Shown piece by piece: positions 12,390 through 23,235 of a stretch of DNA of 64,000 bases. Where the stretch lies: the NCBI RefSeq assembly GCF_028372415.1, contig NC_092872.1, positions 16,954,479-17,018,478 on the forward strand, written 5' to 3'. The DNA comes from Notamacropus eugenii (Eukaryota > Chordata > Mammalia > Diprotodontia > Macropodidae). A program made the position numbers and the translations under genes. A model generated the notes under the pieces. That model saw only the letters and a list, made by a program, of their open reading frames with translations, did not search any database and was not told the origin of the DNA. Position 1 is the stretch's first letter. Every line of letters begins with the position of its first letter.

Positions 12390-12740
12390 AAACTAATATC
12401 AGAATAATTTTCCTAGTAGTGCATTATGTCAAATCATTCCTCTGCTAAAAAAAGAGTAACTTCCTCTTGCAAGCCAAAGGAAGTTCTTACTCCTTAGAAA
12501 TCATTAGCTATAAAGTTTTATGGGGACCTACTCATCTGTAGTTAAGTTATTTTCTGTCATGAATTTTCCCTTCATGAGTATTCTAGTAAAATTGGATTAC
12601 TCTTTCCCCTCCCACATTATTAGAACTTTCCCATACTATTGTCTCTACTCACACTTTTAACCTGTCCTTGAAATATCCTACCTTGCACTGTTTTTCTTTT
12701 GAATTCCTATATATACATTCAATTGTAATCAAAATGTTCC
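12390..12740 (+). repeat. L2 LINE fragment
   Basis: The phrase 'tgtcaaatcattcctctgctaaaa' is the usual L2 phrase at the end of ORF2 (tgaccatgtcattcccctgctcaaaa). A diverged L2 3' region follows ('cctaccttgcactgttttt'). Confidence 0.6.
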
Positions 12741-13610
12741 TTCTCCATGTAAAACTCTTAATTATATGATCAATAGTGACTTTTTTTGCCTTAGACATCA
12801 GAAAAACAAAAACAACTTTGTTTTGCAGATCCTTAATGGACTTTTTGCTTAGTGTTTATTATACTTATTTTTATGTTTATCAAATTTTTCTTAAAATCAA
12901 AAGAAGTGGTCAAGTTGTAAAAATCATCGTACTTCCTGCGTTTTGTAGCAAATGCTTTGCTAAAGGAATGTCTGTGTGCACTGTAAATCAGCATCCAATA
13001 AAAGAAAGTAAAATATTGTCTATTTCCCAGTTGTTGGGCACCTACCTATATTTTTCAGTTGTCTGCTACCACTAAAAGTGCCACTGCAAATGTTTTGGTG
13101 TATATGGGGACTTTTACTTGTCAATGACTTCTGAAAGATATTGTCATAGCTGCCCAAGGCTTCAAGATGTCCAGAGACCAACAATCTTGAAAATCTTAAA
13201 GCCTATATATATAAAACTATACCTCCTTTACCCATCAGATACCTTTGGTGTCAGATCTGCTCATAGTGGTGGGAAAGGGGTAACAGTGAAGAAGACTTCC
13301 CAATGCTCCATTAAAATTGTATTTATGAATGTACAATTATATTTATGTATATACAAATGTATGTACACATGTATGTAAAACTGTATTTATTTATGTGTAT
13401 ACACTCATATATCTTTGTATCTATGTTTTCATATATGCATAAATATCTACTGTATCTATATCTGTCTGTCTATCTAACACTAATCCCTAAGTCCCTGAAA
13501 TGTATCAATTTTGTTTCCTCAGTTTTCCTTGATTTCTAGGATAGTCACCAGTAGGAAAGGAAGGTACTTTTTGTTTTTACTTTCATATCTGTGCTTTAGG
13601 ATATCTAGAT
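12740..13610. other. unassigned DNA with TA/CA-rich simple sequence
   Basis: No gene is supported. The 99-codon frame at 12,776 has no recognisable domain. From about 13,320 to 13,480 the DNA is a degenerate TATG/TATC simple repeat, whose translation in several frames (poly M-Y-I) is an artefact. Confidence 0.5.
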
Positions 13611-14785
13611 ATTGTATTGTAGTTTCTTGGTTTCTTATAAAGTCATTAGCTTCTATCTGCTCCATTCTAATATTTAAAGAACTATTTTCTTCAGTGAGCT
13701 TTTGAACCTCCTTTTCCATTTGGCTAATTTTGCTTTTTAAAGAATTCTTCTCCTTATTGGCTTTTTGGGCCTCTTTTAGCATTTGAGTTAGTCTATTTTT
13801 AAAGGTGTTAATTTCTTTAGCACTTTTTTGAGTCTCCTTTAGCAAGATGATGACTAGCTTTTCATGATTTTCTTGCATCACTCTCATTTCTCTTCCCAAT
13901 TTTTCCTCCATCTCTCTTATTTGATTTTTAAAATCCTTTTTGAGCTCTTCCTTGGCCTGAGGCCATTGCATATTTATTTTGAAGGTTTTAGACACAGAAG
14001 CCTTGACTTTATGTCTTTCTCTGATTGTGTGCATTGTTCTTCCTCACCCAAAAGGATAGAAGAAAATACCTATTCACCAAGAAAGTAGCCTTCTATAAGT
14101 CTTATTTCCCTCCCCTTTTTTGGCATTTTCCCAGCCAACTTGACTTTTGAGTCCTTTGTCAAGAAGAGGGTATACTCTGGGGACCTGTAAGTTCTCAGTT
14201 CCTCCAAGGTGTCACAATCAAGGGAGAGGAGTTTATTCCTTCCTGGCCTGCATTTTTGTCTCTGAGCAACCACAAGCACTTTGTTCTCCCCAGGATCTGT
14301 GAGTACAATTCCCTCTCCACAACCACCTCCAGCTCCACCATACCAGCACTCTTCCTCATTCCAGAAGAGTCACTCAGGACTGAGATCCAGATCAGCCGTT
14401 CTGTGGGGCCAGACCCTGTTTCCTTCTCACACGGGTGAAAGAGCTTTCTCACTGATCTTTGAAACTGTCTTTGGCATTTGTGGGTTGATCAAACTGGGAA
14501 GCACAGCTGCTGCCAGGGATTCCACCCTTGAACTCTGTTTCTGTCCTGTCCCTACCCTGCTATGGCCAAGGCTGGGCTGTACTCAGCTCTGTGCCTGGTT
14601 TGATAGACCTTTCCTGTTGACTTTGCAGGTTGTCTTAGGCTGTAAATCTCTTTCACTCTGTTGCTTTGTGGCCTCTGCTGCTCTAGAATTTGTCTAGAGT
14701 CATTTTTAATGGGTATTTTATGGTCTATGGAGGAGAGCTTCTATGGGTCCATCCTTCTACTCTGTCATCTTGGCTCCACCCCTCG
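13610..14785 (-). mobile_element. HAL1-like copy, 5' end intact, 3' part missing
   Basis: The 5' end is clear near 14,785: sense-strand 'ggagccaagatgacagag' follows the same pattern as the copy at 25,179. The 5' UTR runs to about 14,150. ORF1 begins with the conserved M-P-K-K-G start near 14,127 and is broken by a stop after 'EGYFLGE'. It then reads well from about 13,990 down to 13,610 as a coiled coil (EELKKDFKNQ, EEKLGREMRV, QKLTEENSSL). The element stops inside ORF1, before the RRM, with no poly(A) at that edge. Missing a 3' end is unusual for a LINE insertion, so a later deletion is likely. Confidence 0.75.
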
Positions 14786-15240
14786 GATGTCTAAGTATTG
14801 TAAATGGTTGAAAGAACAAAGAAGGTGAAAAGAAAATAAAAGAGGCTCTAACTCACCATGAGATTGAATTCACAAATTCATTTCACTTGTACTTACATAG
14901 AAAGGTGACTGTTCCCATAACCTTGGTTGTTCTCTAAGAACCTTTCCATCATCTTGCTCATACATACAGAGGTTCATGAGTTCATAAGAGACTTCATATA
15001 AAATAAAGAGCTAACAACCTTAAGTTTCTTCATGGCTTGAATTTTGTACTTAATTCCTATTTCTAGTGAGTACACAATAGGCATAGTAAACATGGTGACA
15101 TTTACCCAGAGACTGTCACCAAGTATTTCATGTATTGGAATATCTTGACTTGATGCAATGGGCCAACTATTCACTACAGGGGTTCTAAACAAGCTTTCTA
15201 GCAACTATTTTCTATCACTTTTCTAAGACTTTTGATATCT
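14786..15240. other. unassigned DNA
   Basis: I see nothing recognisable here. The 76-codon minus frame at 14,974-15,204 has no domain I know. Confidence 0.4.
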
Positions 15241-15720
15241 TCTTTTCCACAGGTTGACCCCCTTTTCATTTTACTCCTTAATTCTGTTTCCTAGAACTTC
15301 TATTTCTATTTGAGACTCAGATCAAGCACCACCTCGTATAACAGGTATTGTCTCATTCCCTAGCTGTTAGAGCTTCCCAAAATAATTGCATTTTATTCAA
15401 TGAATTCAATCAAAATTCAGTCTATCAAAAACATTTTTTGTAAACACATTCTTAAAACTGTTTTTTTCTAAGTTTCAATATAGATTCAGATTTGCAGACT
15501 AAGATATAGCAATGAAATTAATTTAAGGACACATTTTTTGAACCACAGAACAATGTTTTACATGGTGGACTTATTTAATATGGTATGTTGTGGTTACTAT
15601 CTCTGTGTTTTATGCCTTTTCTAAACTATAAAATTCATGAAAACAATTGAACTTGAATCTCACTTAGCACCTATCACAGTGATCTCTACACACTACAATT
15701 GCTTAGTAATGTGTGTTGTA
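15240..15720 (+). repeat. L2 LINE 3' region, diverged
   Basis: 'ctcagatcaagcaccacctcgtat' (15,317-15,340) matches the L2 phrase 'agctcaa..gccacctcc', and 15,660-15,720 resembles the L2 3' tail ('cacttagcacctatcacagtgatct...gcttagtaatgtgtgttg'). The middle, around 15,400-15,590, is not clearly L2. Confidence 0.5.
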
Positions 15721-16553
15721 GGAATGCTTTCATCAGTTGCACACATGAAATGAAAAAAGATTACACAAGGACATCTGACAAAGCAATCTCACATTGTAAA
15801 GATTAGAAAAGGTGAGTATTAAGGGGAAAGAAAAGTGAAAATTAATGCAATATTTAACATGTTGTATATTATATTTTAGGGTTATCTAGTATCAGTCACA
15901 AAAATCCAAGAATTAGAAAGCATATCAGGATTCAGGTGGTCAAGTTCATACCTGAATAATAATTGTTATAATTTTGCTAATAAAAGCTCACCCAATGCCT
16001 ACTTGAACACTTCTAGATAAAGATATTTTGAATAGCGTTAATTATTTCCCCTCATGTACTATACCCCACATGCAGCAATAGGGACTGCCTAAGCATTTAT
16101 TACTCAAAATATTGGAAAATCCACCTGATCTGAGGCATTTTCTCATAGAGACCTATAGACAAATAGTATTGATTCATGATGCCTGGTTGTGTTTTTTTTT
16201 GTTTTTTTTTTTTTGTTTGATTTTTTTTTTGTTTTTGGAAATTCTAAAGTGGCAGACTGCTCTTTAAACATTGCTCTGAGGGGCACTTAACTCATGCAAA
16301 TGGAAAAGAGATGGATTTCCCAAAGGTGACTGGTTTACACAGTCCTTCAAAACATCCTTCAAAGAAATAGACCAGAAATATCAAAAGTATTATAAATGAT
16401 GCAAAGCAATGGAAAACATCATTTCCAAGTCTAGTCATTTCTTGGCACTCATCAGTTTGGGCTTGTGTACTCATCTAGGTGAAAGTATGTCAATAGCATT
16501 GACCTTCTCAATTACATGAGGGATACAGATATCCTAGTATAGCCACAGTCCCA
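15720..16553. other. unassigned DNA with a poly-T tract
   Basis: No gene is supported. A T-rich tract at 16,187-16,237 (several T8-T14 runs separated by G) could be the poly(A) tail of a minus-strand retrocopy, but the sequence to its right shows no reading frame I recognise. The 60-codon minus frame at 16,292-16,474 has no known domain. Confidence 0.45.
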
Positions 16554-16566
16554 TTCTCTCTCTCAC

Positions 16567-16633
<67 letters not shown>

Positions 16634-16650
16634 CTCTCTCTCTCTCTGCC
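16554..16650. repeat. (TC)n-(TG)n-(TC)n compound microsatellite
   Basis: Nearly pure (TC)n from 16,570 to 16,619, a short (TG)7 at 16,620-16,633, then (TC)n to 16,648. A purine/pyrimidine mirror tract of this kind can form triplex (H-DNA) in principle. Confidence 0.95.
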
Positions 16651-17830
16651 CCCCCTCTTCTCGTCCTCTATGACCCACCTTTTACCCCCACACATCCCCA
16701 AGTTTGCAAGGAATGTTTATATGACAGAAGTTCAGCACTGGAAATAACTCCCCCTTGCATAGGTAATGAACGCTTTCTTGGGCAATAGAATAACCTTTAT
16801 CCTAACAATTTACTTTTCCTAGTATCCAAAAAGTTCTTTTGTTAGATTGAAAGAGCAAATGCATTTTTAAAGCAATATAGTCCTTTTTAACTAGCAGAAC
16901 TGGACCTATTATTTCTTAATATTTGGGGATTACACTTAAGTTTGCCAATTGAACTACTGTCAAGGCTTTTATTTTGGAAAGATTTAGGATTTTGATCTGC
17001 ACATCTTATTTAAAAAAAAATAAGTACGGCCAGTGTTGACAGCACTGATTCCATGAAAGACTATCCAAGTATGAATTTAAATGTATTTGTGAGCATCTGA
17101 AACAACAAAAGTTTGATCCGTATGCTAAAAATGTTACTGTGATGTGACTTCTAGATGTGCCATTTTAAGGGGCAGGTATAAAATAAGGACTTTTGAATTT
17201 ATTTAGTTATTAAAAACCTCATTACTTGTTACACAAGAATAGGGTTGATAGTTCTAATAGCATGATTCAATTCCAAGTCCAACTGTTACCTAAAATCTCC
17301 ATACAGTTTAATTTGTGCAAGTTTTTTTTTCTTTGGTTTTGTCTTGTTTAATTTTCCCAGATCTAAAAATGCAAAAAGGTGAGGCTGATCCTAATAAAAT
17401 TAGATGTTTTCTATTTCCAAGTGGTTGAACCCCAGAGCAAAATATATGAGACGAAAAGATGTATAATATCAGCAAGTACTTGGAAATTCACTTAGAATAT
17501 TTCAAAGATGCTCTGCATGATAAAGTCCTATTTTGTTGTGATTACAGACCATGTTATTTACTAAATCATTTTTTTAATTAACCAGCAGTGGTCTACCATA
17601 CTGTTTGAGTACAAAATTCCAAGAAACTAAAGCGGATGGAAAGATATCTCCACCATGCAGTAATGACCCTACAGATTTTTAAGAATTTAAAATATACACT
17701 TTCATTAGCCGAGCACTTTATATTTTTATAATGAAATTTCTTGTATCATCAATTGAATTCATCAAACACTGAATACTAATATTGCATCATGCTGTGCATC
17801 ATCTTATACACTGTATTGGAGAGACAAAGA
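16650..17830. other. unassigned AT-rich DNA
   Basis: I see no gene, RNA gene or recognisable repeat here. Confidence 0.4.
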
Positions 17831-18000
17831 TGCATGGCACCTTAGAAGTCATCTAGTCAAATTCTTTCATTCTACAAATGAAAAAACTGAGGTCAGAGAG
17901 ACAAGTGACTTACTCACAGTCACATAGATAATGTCAGAGCTGGGACATTGTCCCAGGTCTAAGATTTCAAATTATAATTGTTTTAACAGTACCATGCAGC
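17830..18000 (-). repeat. MIR/CORE-SINE
   Basis: A clear antisense MIR order: 'caccttagaagtcatctagtcaa', then 'ctacaaatgaaaaaactgaggtcagagagacaagtgactt', then 'cacagtcacatagataatgtcagagctgggac'. Confidence 0.7.
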
Positions 18001-18374
18001 CTCCTCAATTTTACTAGTTTTATTTTATAACTACAAAATTACATGAATGTGTACATTTACATATTTTCAATTCTTCCTTAAACCATTGTCAAACAAAAAA
18101 AAAACACATTTTCCACAAACTTTCCAAGACAAATATAATATAAAAGGTCAAGCAAACATTAGGGTTCTTCATATGCCCCAGTCCTTTAATCCATTCATTT
18201 CTTTTAATTGAAAAGAAAGTGCCCACTCTAAAAGCACCCTTTGTTTATTTTATAGAAAGGCAAAAAGTAGAGAGCAGTAGCCTTTTCTATTTAATTAATA
18301 ACATTTCAATTTCTTGCAAACACACAAATTTTACTTTTCCTTCTTTTCTCTTCTATTTCTTTCTGCTCTTCTTC

Positions 18375-18465
18375 CCTCAAAGTCATAGAAGGCTAGAACT
18401 ACAGAATTTGGAGCCAGAAGGGACCTTAGCTGGTATCTCATCCAAGCTACAACCCCAAAGGAATA
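18375..18465 (-). repeat. MIR-type SINE end fragment
   Basis: 'tcatagaaggctagaactacagaatttggagccagaagggaccttagctggtatctcatccaa' has the marsupial/mammalian MIR-type antisense wording of 'gagctggaagggaccttagaggtcatctagtccaa'. It stops before the 'gaaactgaggc' core. Confidence 0.6.
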
Positions 18466-18551
18466 CTTACTATAATATAGCCATGAAGTGGCCATTCCAC
18501 AGTTACTTTAAGATCTCTAATGAGGACTGACCCATGAGACAAATGAAAAGG

Positions 18552-18678
<127 letters not shown>

Positions 18679-18679
18679 A

Positions 18680-19435
18680 TTCTGGGTAATTAGTAATCAA
18701 TTAATTAGACTAGCTAATAATCAATATTTGCAATCAGTGTTTTTTCTCCAAAGATCCTGATGGAGACACTGAATGACTTCAATATTTGTTTTTTCAAAGG
18801 GAATGCCGCTGATAGGAGAAATCAAACCTGATTGGTGAACATTTAAATGAGGAGGCAGGCTAAACATCCTTAGCTTCTCCTACAGAGACTGTGCTTTGAT
18901 TCTGAGACTTAACCACCATCGGAGATTATACAGAGAAGTCCATCTCCACTCAAACCACTCTTGTTGGTTTTCTCCTTCAGAAGCTAATTCACCTTAAATT
19001 TCGAAGAACATGGGCTTATTTCCATAGGGCAAGAATTCACCTAGATTTGATTCTGTCTACACTTTCAACAGAAGTAAAGTCTTCTACATGAGTGCGGGCC
19101 TGCCCAACATTGAAGAACATGCCCCAAATGAGAAACCAAATGGGGGGTGGGCATTAATAAGAAAATAACAGCTTGCATCCTAATTAATAATGTGTTATTA
19201 ATATAATAGAAAATAATTTCTCTCACCCATTGGATCTCATTTTACTGTTGTATTGATAGTAAGTTGTTTTTTTCCTTGACTTCAACCTGCATTTGGATCT
19301 TCACAACAGTCAATCATTGCTCTTAATTTTATGTTTTAGGACCAATCCAAAGAAGTCTAATTTTTCTTCTGCATAACCACTCTTCAACTACTTGTCACAT
19401 TGTCTTAATATTTTTTTCTCTCTTTTTTTGCATTT
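18680..19435. other. unassigned DNA
   Basis: No gene or recognised repeat. The sequence between 18,760 and 19,140 has a more balanced base composition than its surroundings, but no usable reading frame. Confidence 0.4.
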
Positions 19436-19992
19436 GTAACCTTTCTTTTTTAAATTTATTTTAATTTTCAACATTAATTTGCATGAGATTTTGAGTTCCA
19501 ATTTTCCTCCCCCTCTCTTCCCTCCCCCCACCATAAGACACTGTGCATTCTGATCACCCCTTTCCCAAATTTCTCCTCCCTTCTATCACACTCCTCCCTT
19601 CCCTTATCCCTGTCTCCTCTGTTTTCTAGTAGGGCAAAGTAGATTTCTATACCCCCATTACCTATATTTCTTATTTTCCAGTGCATGTGAAAATAATTTT
19701 TAACATTTGTTTTTAAAACTTTGAGTTACAACTTCTCTCCCTTCCTCCTTCCCCACTCATCCCCACTGAGAAAGTAAGCAATTCAATATAGGTTACACAT
19801 GTGTAGTTACGCAAAAGACTTCCATAAAAGTCATGTTATGAAAGACTAACTATATTTCCTTCCATCTTATCCTGTGCCCCCATTCATTCTATTTTCTCTT
19901 TTGACCTTGTCCCTCCCCAAAAGTGTTTACTTCTAATTACACCCTCCTCTTATTTGCCCTCCCTTCTATCATCCCCCACCCCCCACTTATCC
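19435..19992 (-). mobile_element. HAL1-like 3' UTR fragment (5'-truncated)
   Basis: It matches the 3' UTR blocks of the copy at 7.9-10.6 kb in order: 'gattttgagttccaattttcctcccc', then 'ccttcccttatccctgtctcctc', 'gtagggcaaagtagatttctatac', 'cactgagaaagtaagcaattcaatat', 'ccctccccaaaagtgtttac'. The right edge near 19,992 is an abrupt end within the 3' UTR, as expected for a 5'-truncated target-primed insertion. The left edge is T-rich, i.e. an A-rich tail on the sense strand. I could not define a target-site duplication. Confidence 0.75.
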
Positions 19993-21845
19993 ATATTTGC
20001 TTTTAGCTATATTTGGTGTTTATTTACACATACCATCAAGATTTTCCCCCTATTGTCTTTCTTCCTATCATGTTTCATTTTTTCTATATCTTCCAATTGT
20101 CTTAGATTAATTCCTCTATGTTTATTTCTTGTACAGCCTCTTCTGATTTTTCTATAATGAGATCACTCATCAGGTCTGGAGCCACATTTCTCACAGAACA
20201 AGGTTGTTTCATTATCTTTGGAAAGGATACTGTTTGAACTACTCCAGAGAAGCCTCAACACTACCAGTCACAATCATTTTCTTTCTGCTCAGCATAACTG
20301 GGATATTGTCATTTCCAGACCCAGCTGAAGTTACTTGTTGTTGTTACAGACACATTAGAATTCTAGGAGTTTAGTACCACAAGTGTTGTGTTAAGGCAAA
20401 TGAAGTACAAATATGATTGACTTTTCCCCTAGTGTATAGAAGATGGAGATAGGAATATTTGTGAAAAAACCTGCTGGTTTTTTTCCATAGTATTAAAACC
20501 TTTTAACCTAGTGAATAAATGAGAACAAAGTTAAGCTTTCTATTTTTTTTATCATAATCTGTCTTTTTAGGCATCCAAAATGAAGTATATAATTTAACAT
20601 TTTAATTATTGAGGGTAATTAGAATTGCTTCTTAAAGTAATTATTTTCCATTAGGCAGCCATTAGAAAAAATTATAAAATTGTGTGCATGAGACATGGAG
20701 TACCTCTTTTAATTTGGAACCATTATGAATTGAACTTTTAAGCAACCTCAAAAAATCTATTTTTTCTTTTGATTTTAACACTTCCTGTTAAAAGTGAGTA
20801 AAAAAAGTAATAAAATGCCACAATAATAATTGACCAGCATATGCCATGCATCTGAAGAGAGAATGGAACATGAGAGGAGTCATTATCTCCCTCATAAGTT
20901 TTAAAGAGAAAAAAATTCAAAAGCAAATGAACAGAAATATTTTTTAAAATTGCACCTCTATTCATGGGAGAAACTGTGTTCCCATTGAGGAGAAGTAAAC
21001 TTTTATTTCAAAGAAAAATTCTTTCCTAATTCTATAATATCCAACTAGAGACAAAATATTGCATTATGAACTTGCACTAAATGGTATGTTGTGAACAATT
21101 ATGAAATGTATCCACACGATAGACATAAGCATGCTTAGATAACTTGGAAACTTATCTAGTCAAAAGTATTTCAAAACTTTTTGACTATAATCAAAGTTAA
21201 ATATGAAAAAATAAATGATTTACCCAAGTTATGCTTAATGTCCAATGTAATCACAGCGTAGTTTCACAATAAAAAAATAAGGAATATGTATAAAAATGTT
21301 CTGAATTAAATGCCAAATTATGAAACATAAGTGATTGTAAGAAAATATAAACAGAGTGCATATAGTAAGTTTTTTGATATGTGAAAATTTGTAATGCTGA
21401 TTCTATGTCCACAACTTTATTATAATTTTTAATTTCTTCAAGTTAATTCTGATTCTAAATCTATTATCCTTTTATCTTTTGATTACAGAAGCCAGAAAAT
21501 GAAAAATGTAGAGAGGTATTTTAGGGCAGGAAATTTTCAGGAAAGATCTGAGGATCAAATAATGCCAAAAAGTCCAGAAAACCATTGTGCTTAATATAAA
21601 ACAATATTTAGCTATTATCCTGTTACCTAGCCACTTTGAACTTTCATTTACTCACATGTAAAATGAGAATGATAACAATTTCATTTCTAGTCTTAGAGAG
21701 TTGGCATCAACATCAACATGGATGTCATATGTAAAGTACATGCACACCTTAAATTTCTCTACAAAAAAAGTAATTGGTATATTATTGTTTTTATTATCTT
21801 CTCATTTATTTCCATGAAGTTCAGATAGAAATGGAACAGAGAAGT
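19992..21845. other. unassigned AT-rich DNA
   Basis: No gene is supported. Open frames here (for example 20,738-20,965 minus, 75 codons) are short, AT-driven and without recognisable domains. Confidence 0.4.
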
Positions 21846-21975
21846 TATTTTCCTGGAAAAAAAGTAAATGCCCATCAATTGGGGAATGTTTAGATAAATT
21901 ATGTTACAAGAATGTAATGGAATTGCAGAATTCAGAGAACTATAAGGAAAGAGATGAACTGCCACAACATTAATT
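21845..21975 (+). repeat. L1 3'-region fragment
   Basis: 'gtaaatgcccatcaattggggaatgtttagataaattatg' followed by 'gaatgtaatggaatt' is the sense version of the L1 3' region whose antisense appears at 1.4-1.5 kb. The fragment is short and ends before any tail. Confidence 0.55.
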
Positions 21976-22159
21976 TAGAAGAATCAGAGATTCTTAATAA
22001 CTAAAAAAGGTAAATGTGGGAAAATATTTTTTACAAAGCTAAACAAGTATACAATTACACTGACCAAGGTTGTACAGAAGGAAATCACAAGCTGCACCTC
22101 CCTTCCTTCTTTGCAGAGTTAGTAGATTATTTCTGTGGAATATTGCATATGCAAGTGGA

Positions 22160-22172
22160 CTCCGGTGATGTT
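22160..22172. repeat. target-site duplication, left copy
   Basis: ctccggtgatgtt, 13 bp, directly abutting the T-rich end of the HAL1-like element. The last two T bases are shared with the poly-T, so the true length is 11-13 bp. Confidence 0.9.
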
Positions 22173-22204
22173 TTTTTTTTTTTCTTTCTTTTTTTTTTTT
22201 TTTT

Positions 22205-22237
22205 AGAAAGCTTAGCTTCTTCTACGTATTTATATTC
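22205..22237 (-). other. probable 3' transduction (33 nt) between two poly(A) tracts
   Basis: On the sense strand the element's own A-rich end (about 22,238-22,260) is followed by 33 nt of mixed sequence, then a second A tract (22,171-22,204), then the duplicated target. This is the signature of read-through past the element's own poly(A) signal at the source locus. The 33-nt segment contains AATATA, a weak poly(A)-signal variant, about 25 nt before the second A tract. Random insertion into the tail is a less likely alternative. Confidence 0.6.
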
Positions 22238-22728
22238 TTTTTTTTTTTAATTTTTTTATTTAACTTTTAACATTTATTTTCACACAATTTTGGGTTACAA
22301 ATTTTCTCCCCTTTTATCCCCTCCCCCCATCCCAGACCCAAGCTGTCTAATTGCCCCTGTGACCTATCTATTCTCTCCTCTATCCTCCCTCCCTGCCCTT
22401 GTCTCCATCTTCTCTTTTGTCCTGTAGGACCAGATAGCTTTCTTGACCCCTTAACCTGTATTTCTTGTTACCCAGTGGTAAGAACATTACATTTGGTCCT
22501 AACATTTTGAGTTCTAACCTCCTTAGCTCCCTCCCTCTCCACCCCTTCCCCTTGAAAGACAGGCAATTCAATATAGGCCATATCTGTTTAGTTTTGCAAA
22601 TGATTTCCACACTAGTTATGTTGTATAGAACTAACTATATTTCCCTCCATCCTATCCTGTCCCCCATTACTTCTATTTTCTTATGGTCCTTTACCTCCCC
22701 ATGAGTGTCGACCTCGTATTGCATTCTC

Positions 22729-22786
22729 CTCCCCATGCCCTCCCCTCTATCCTCCCCCCCCACCCTGCTTGTGCCCCTGTCCCCCA
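22729..22786 (-). other. G-quadruplex-prone tract in HAL1-like 3' UTR
   Basis: The plus strand has seven C-runs of 3-8 bases within 58 bp (for example C8 at about 22,753-22,760, and CCCC, CCCCC at 22,774-22,785), so the sense strand of the element is G-rich with short loops. G-rich polypurine tracts are a known feature of many mammalian L1 3' UTRs. Folding is inferred, not shown. Confidence 0.6.
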
Positions 22787-23065
22787 CTCTCCTGTATTAT
22801 GAGATAAGTTTTCCTATCAAAATGAGTGTGCATTATATTCTTTCCTTTAATGGAATGTGATGAGAGTAGACCTCATGTTTTTCTCTTGCCTCCCCTCTTT
22901 ATCCCTCCACTAATAAGTCTTTTGCTTGCCTCTTTTATGAGAGATAATTTGCCCCATATAACTTCTCCCTTTCTCCTCCCAATATTTCTCTCTTACTGCT
23001 TGATTTCATTTTTTTTTAAGATATGATCCCATGCTCTTCAATTTAATCTGTGCACTCTGTCTCTA

Positions 23066-23100
23066 TGTATGTGTGCGTGTGTGCATGTGTGTGTGTGTGT
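23066..23100. repeat. (TG)n microsatellite in HAL1-like 3' UTR
   Basis: Imperfect TG repeat with TGCG and TGCA interruptions. It occupies the same position in the element as the TG/CA-type tracts at 8,749-8,784 and 60,912-61,030. Confidence 0.9.
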
Positions 23101-23235
23101 ACTCCCACCCAGTACCCAGATACTGAAATGTTTCAAGAGTTACAAATATTGTCTTTCCATGTAGGGATGTAAACAGTTCAACTTTAGTAAGTCCCTTATG
23201 ACTTCTCTTTGCTGTTCACCTTTTCATGGTTCTCT

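Noticed and set aside
16187..16237. Poly-T tract as the tail of a processed pseudogene
   Set aside because: No reading frame or matching duplication could be found next to it.
22171..22204. Endogenous retrovirus or LTR boundary at the T-rich edge
   Set aside because: No LTR pair, primer-binding site or retroviral gene; the ends and duplication fit target-primed LINE insertion.
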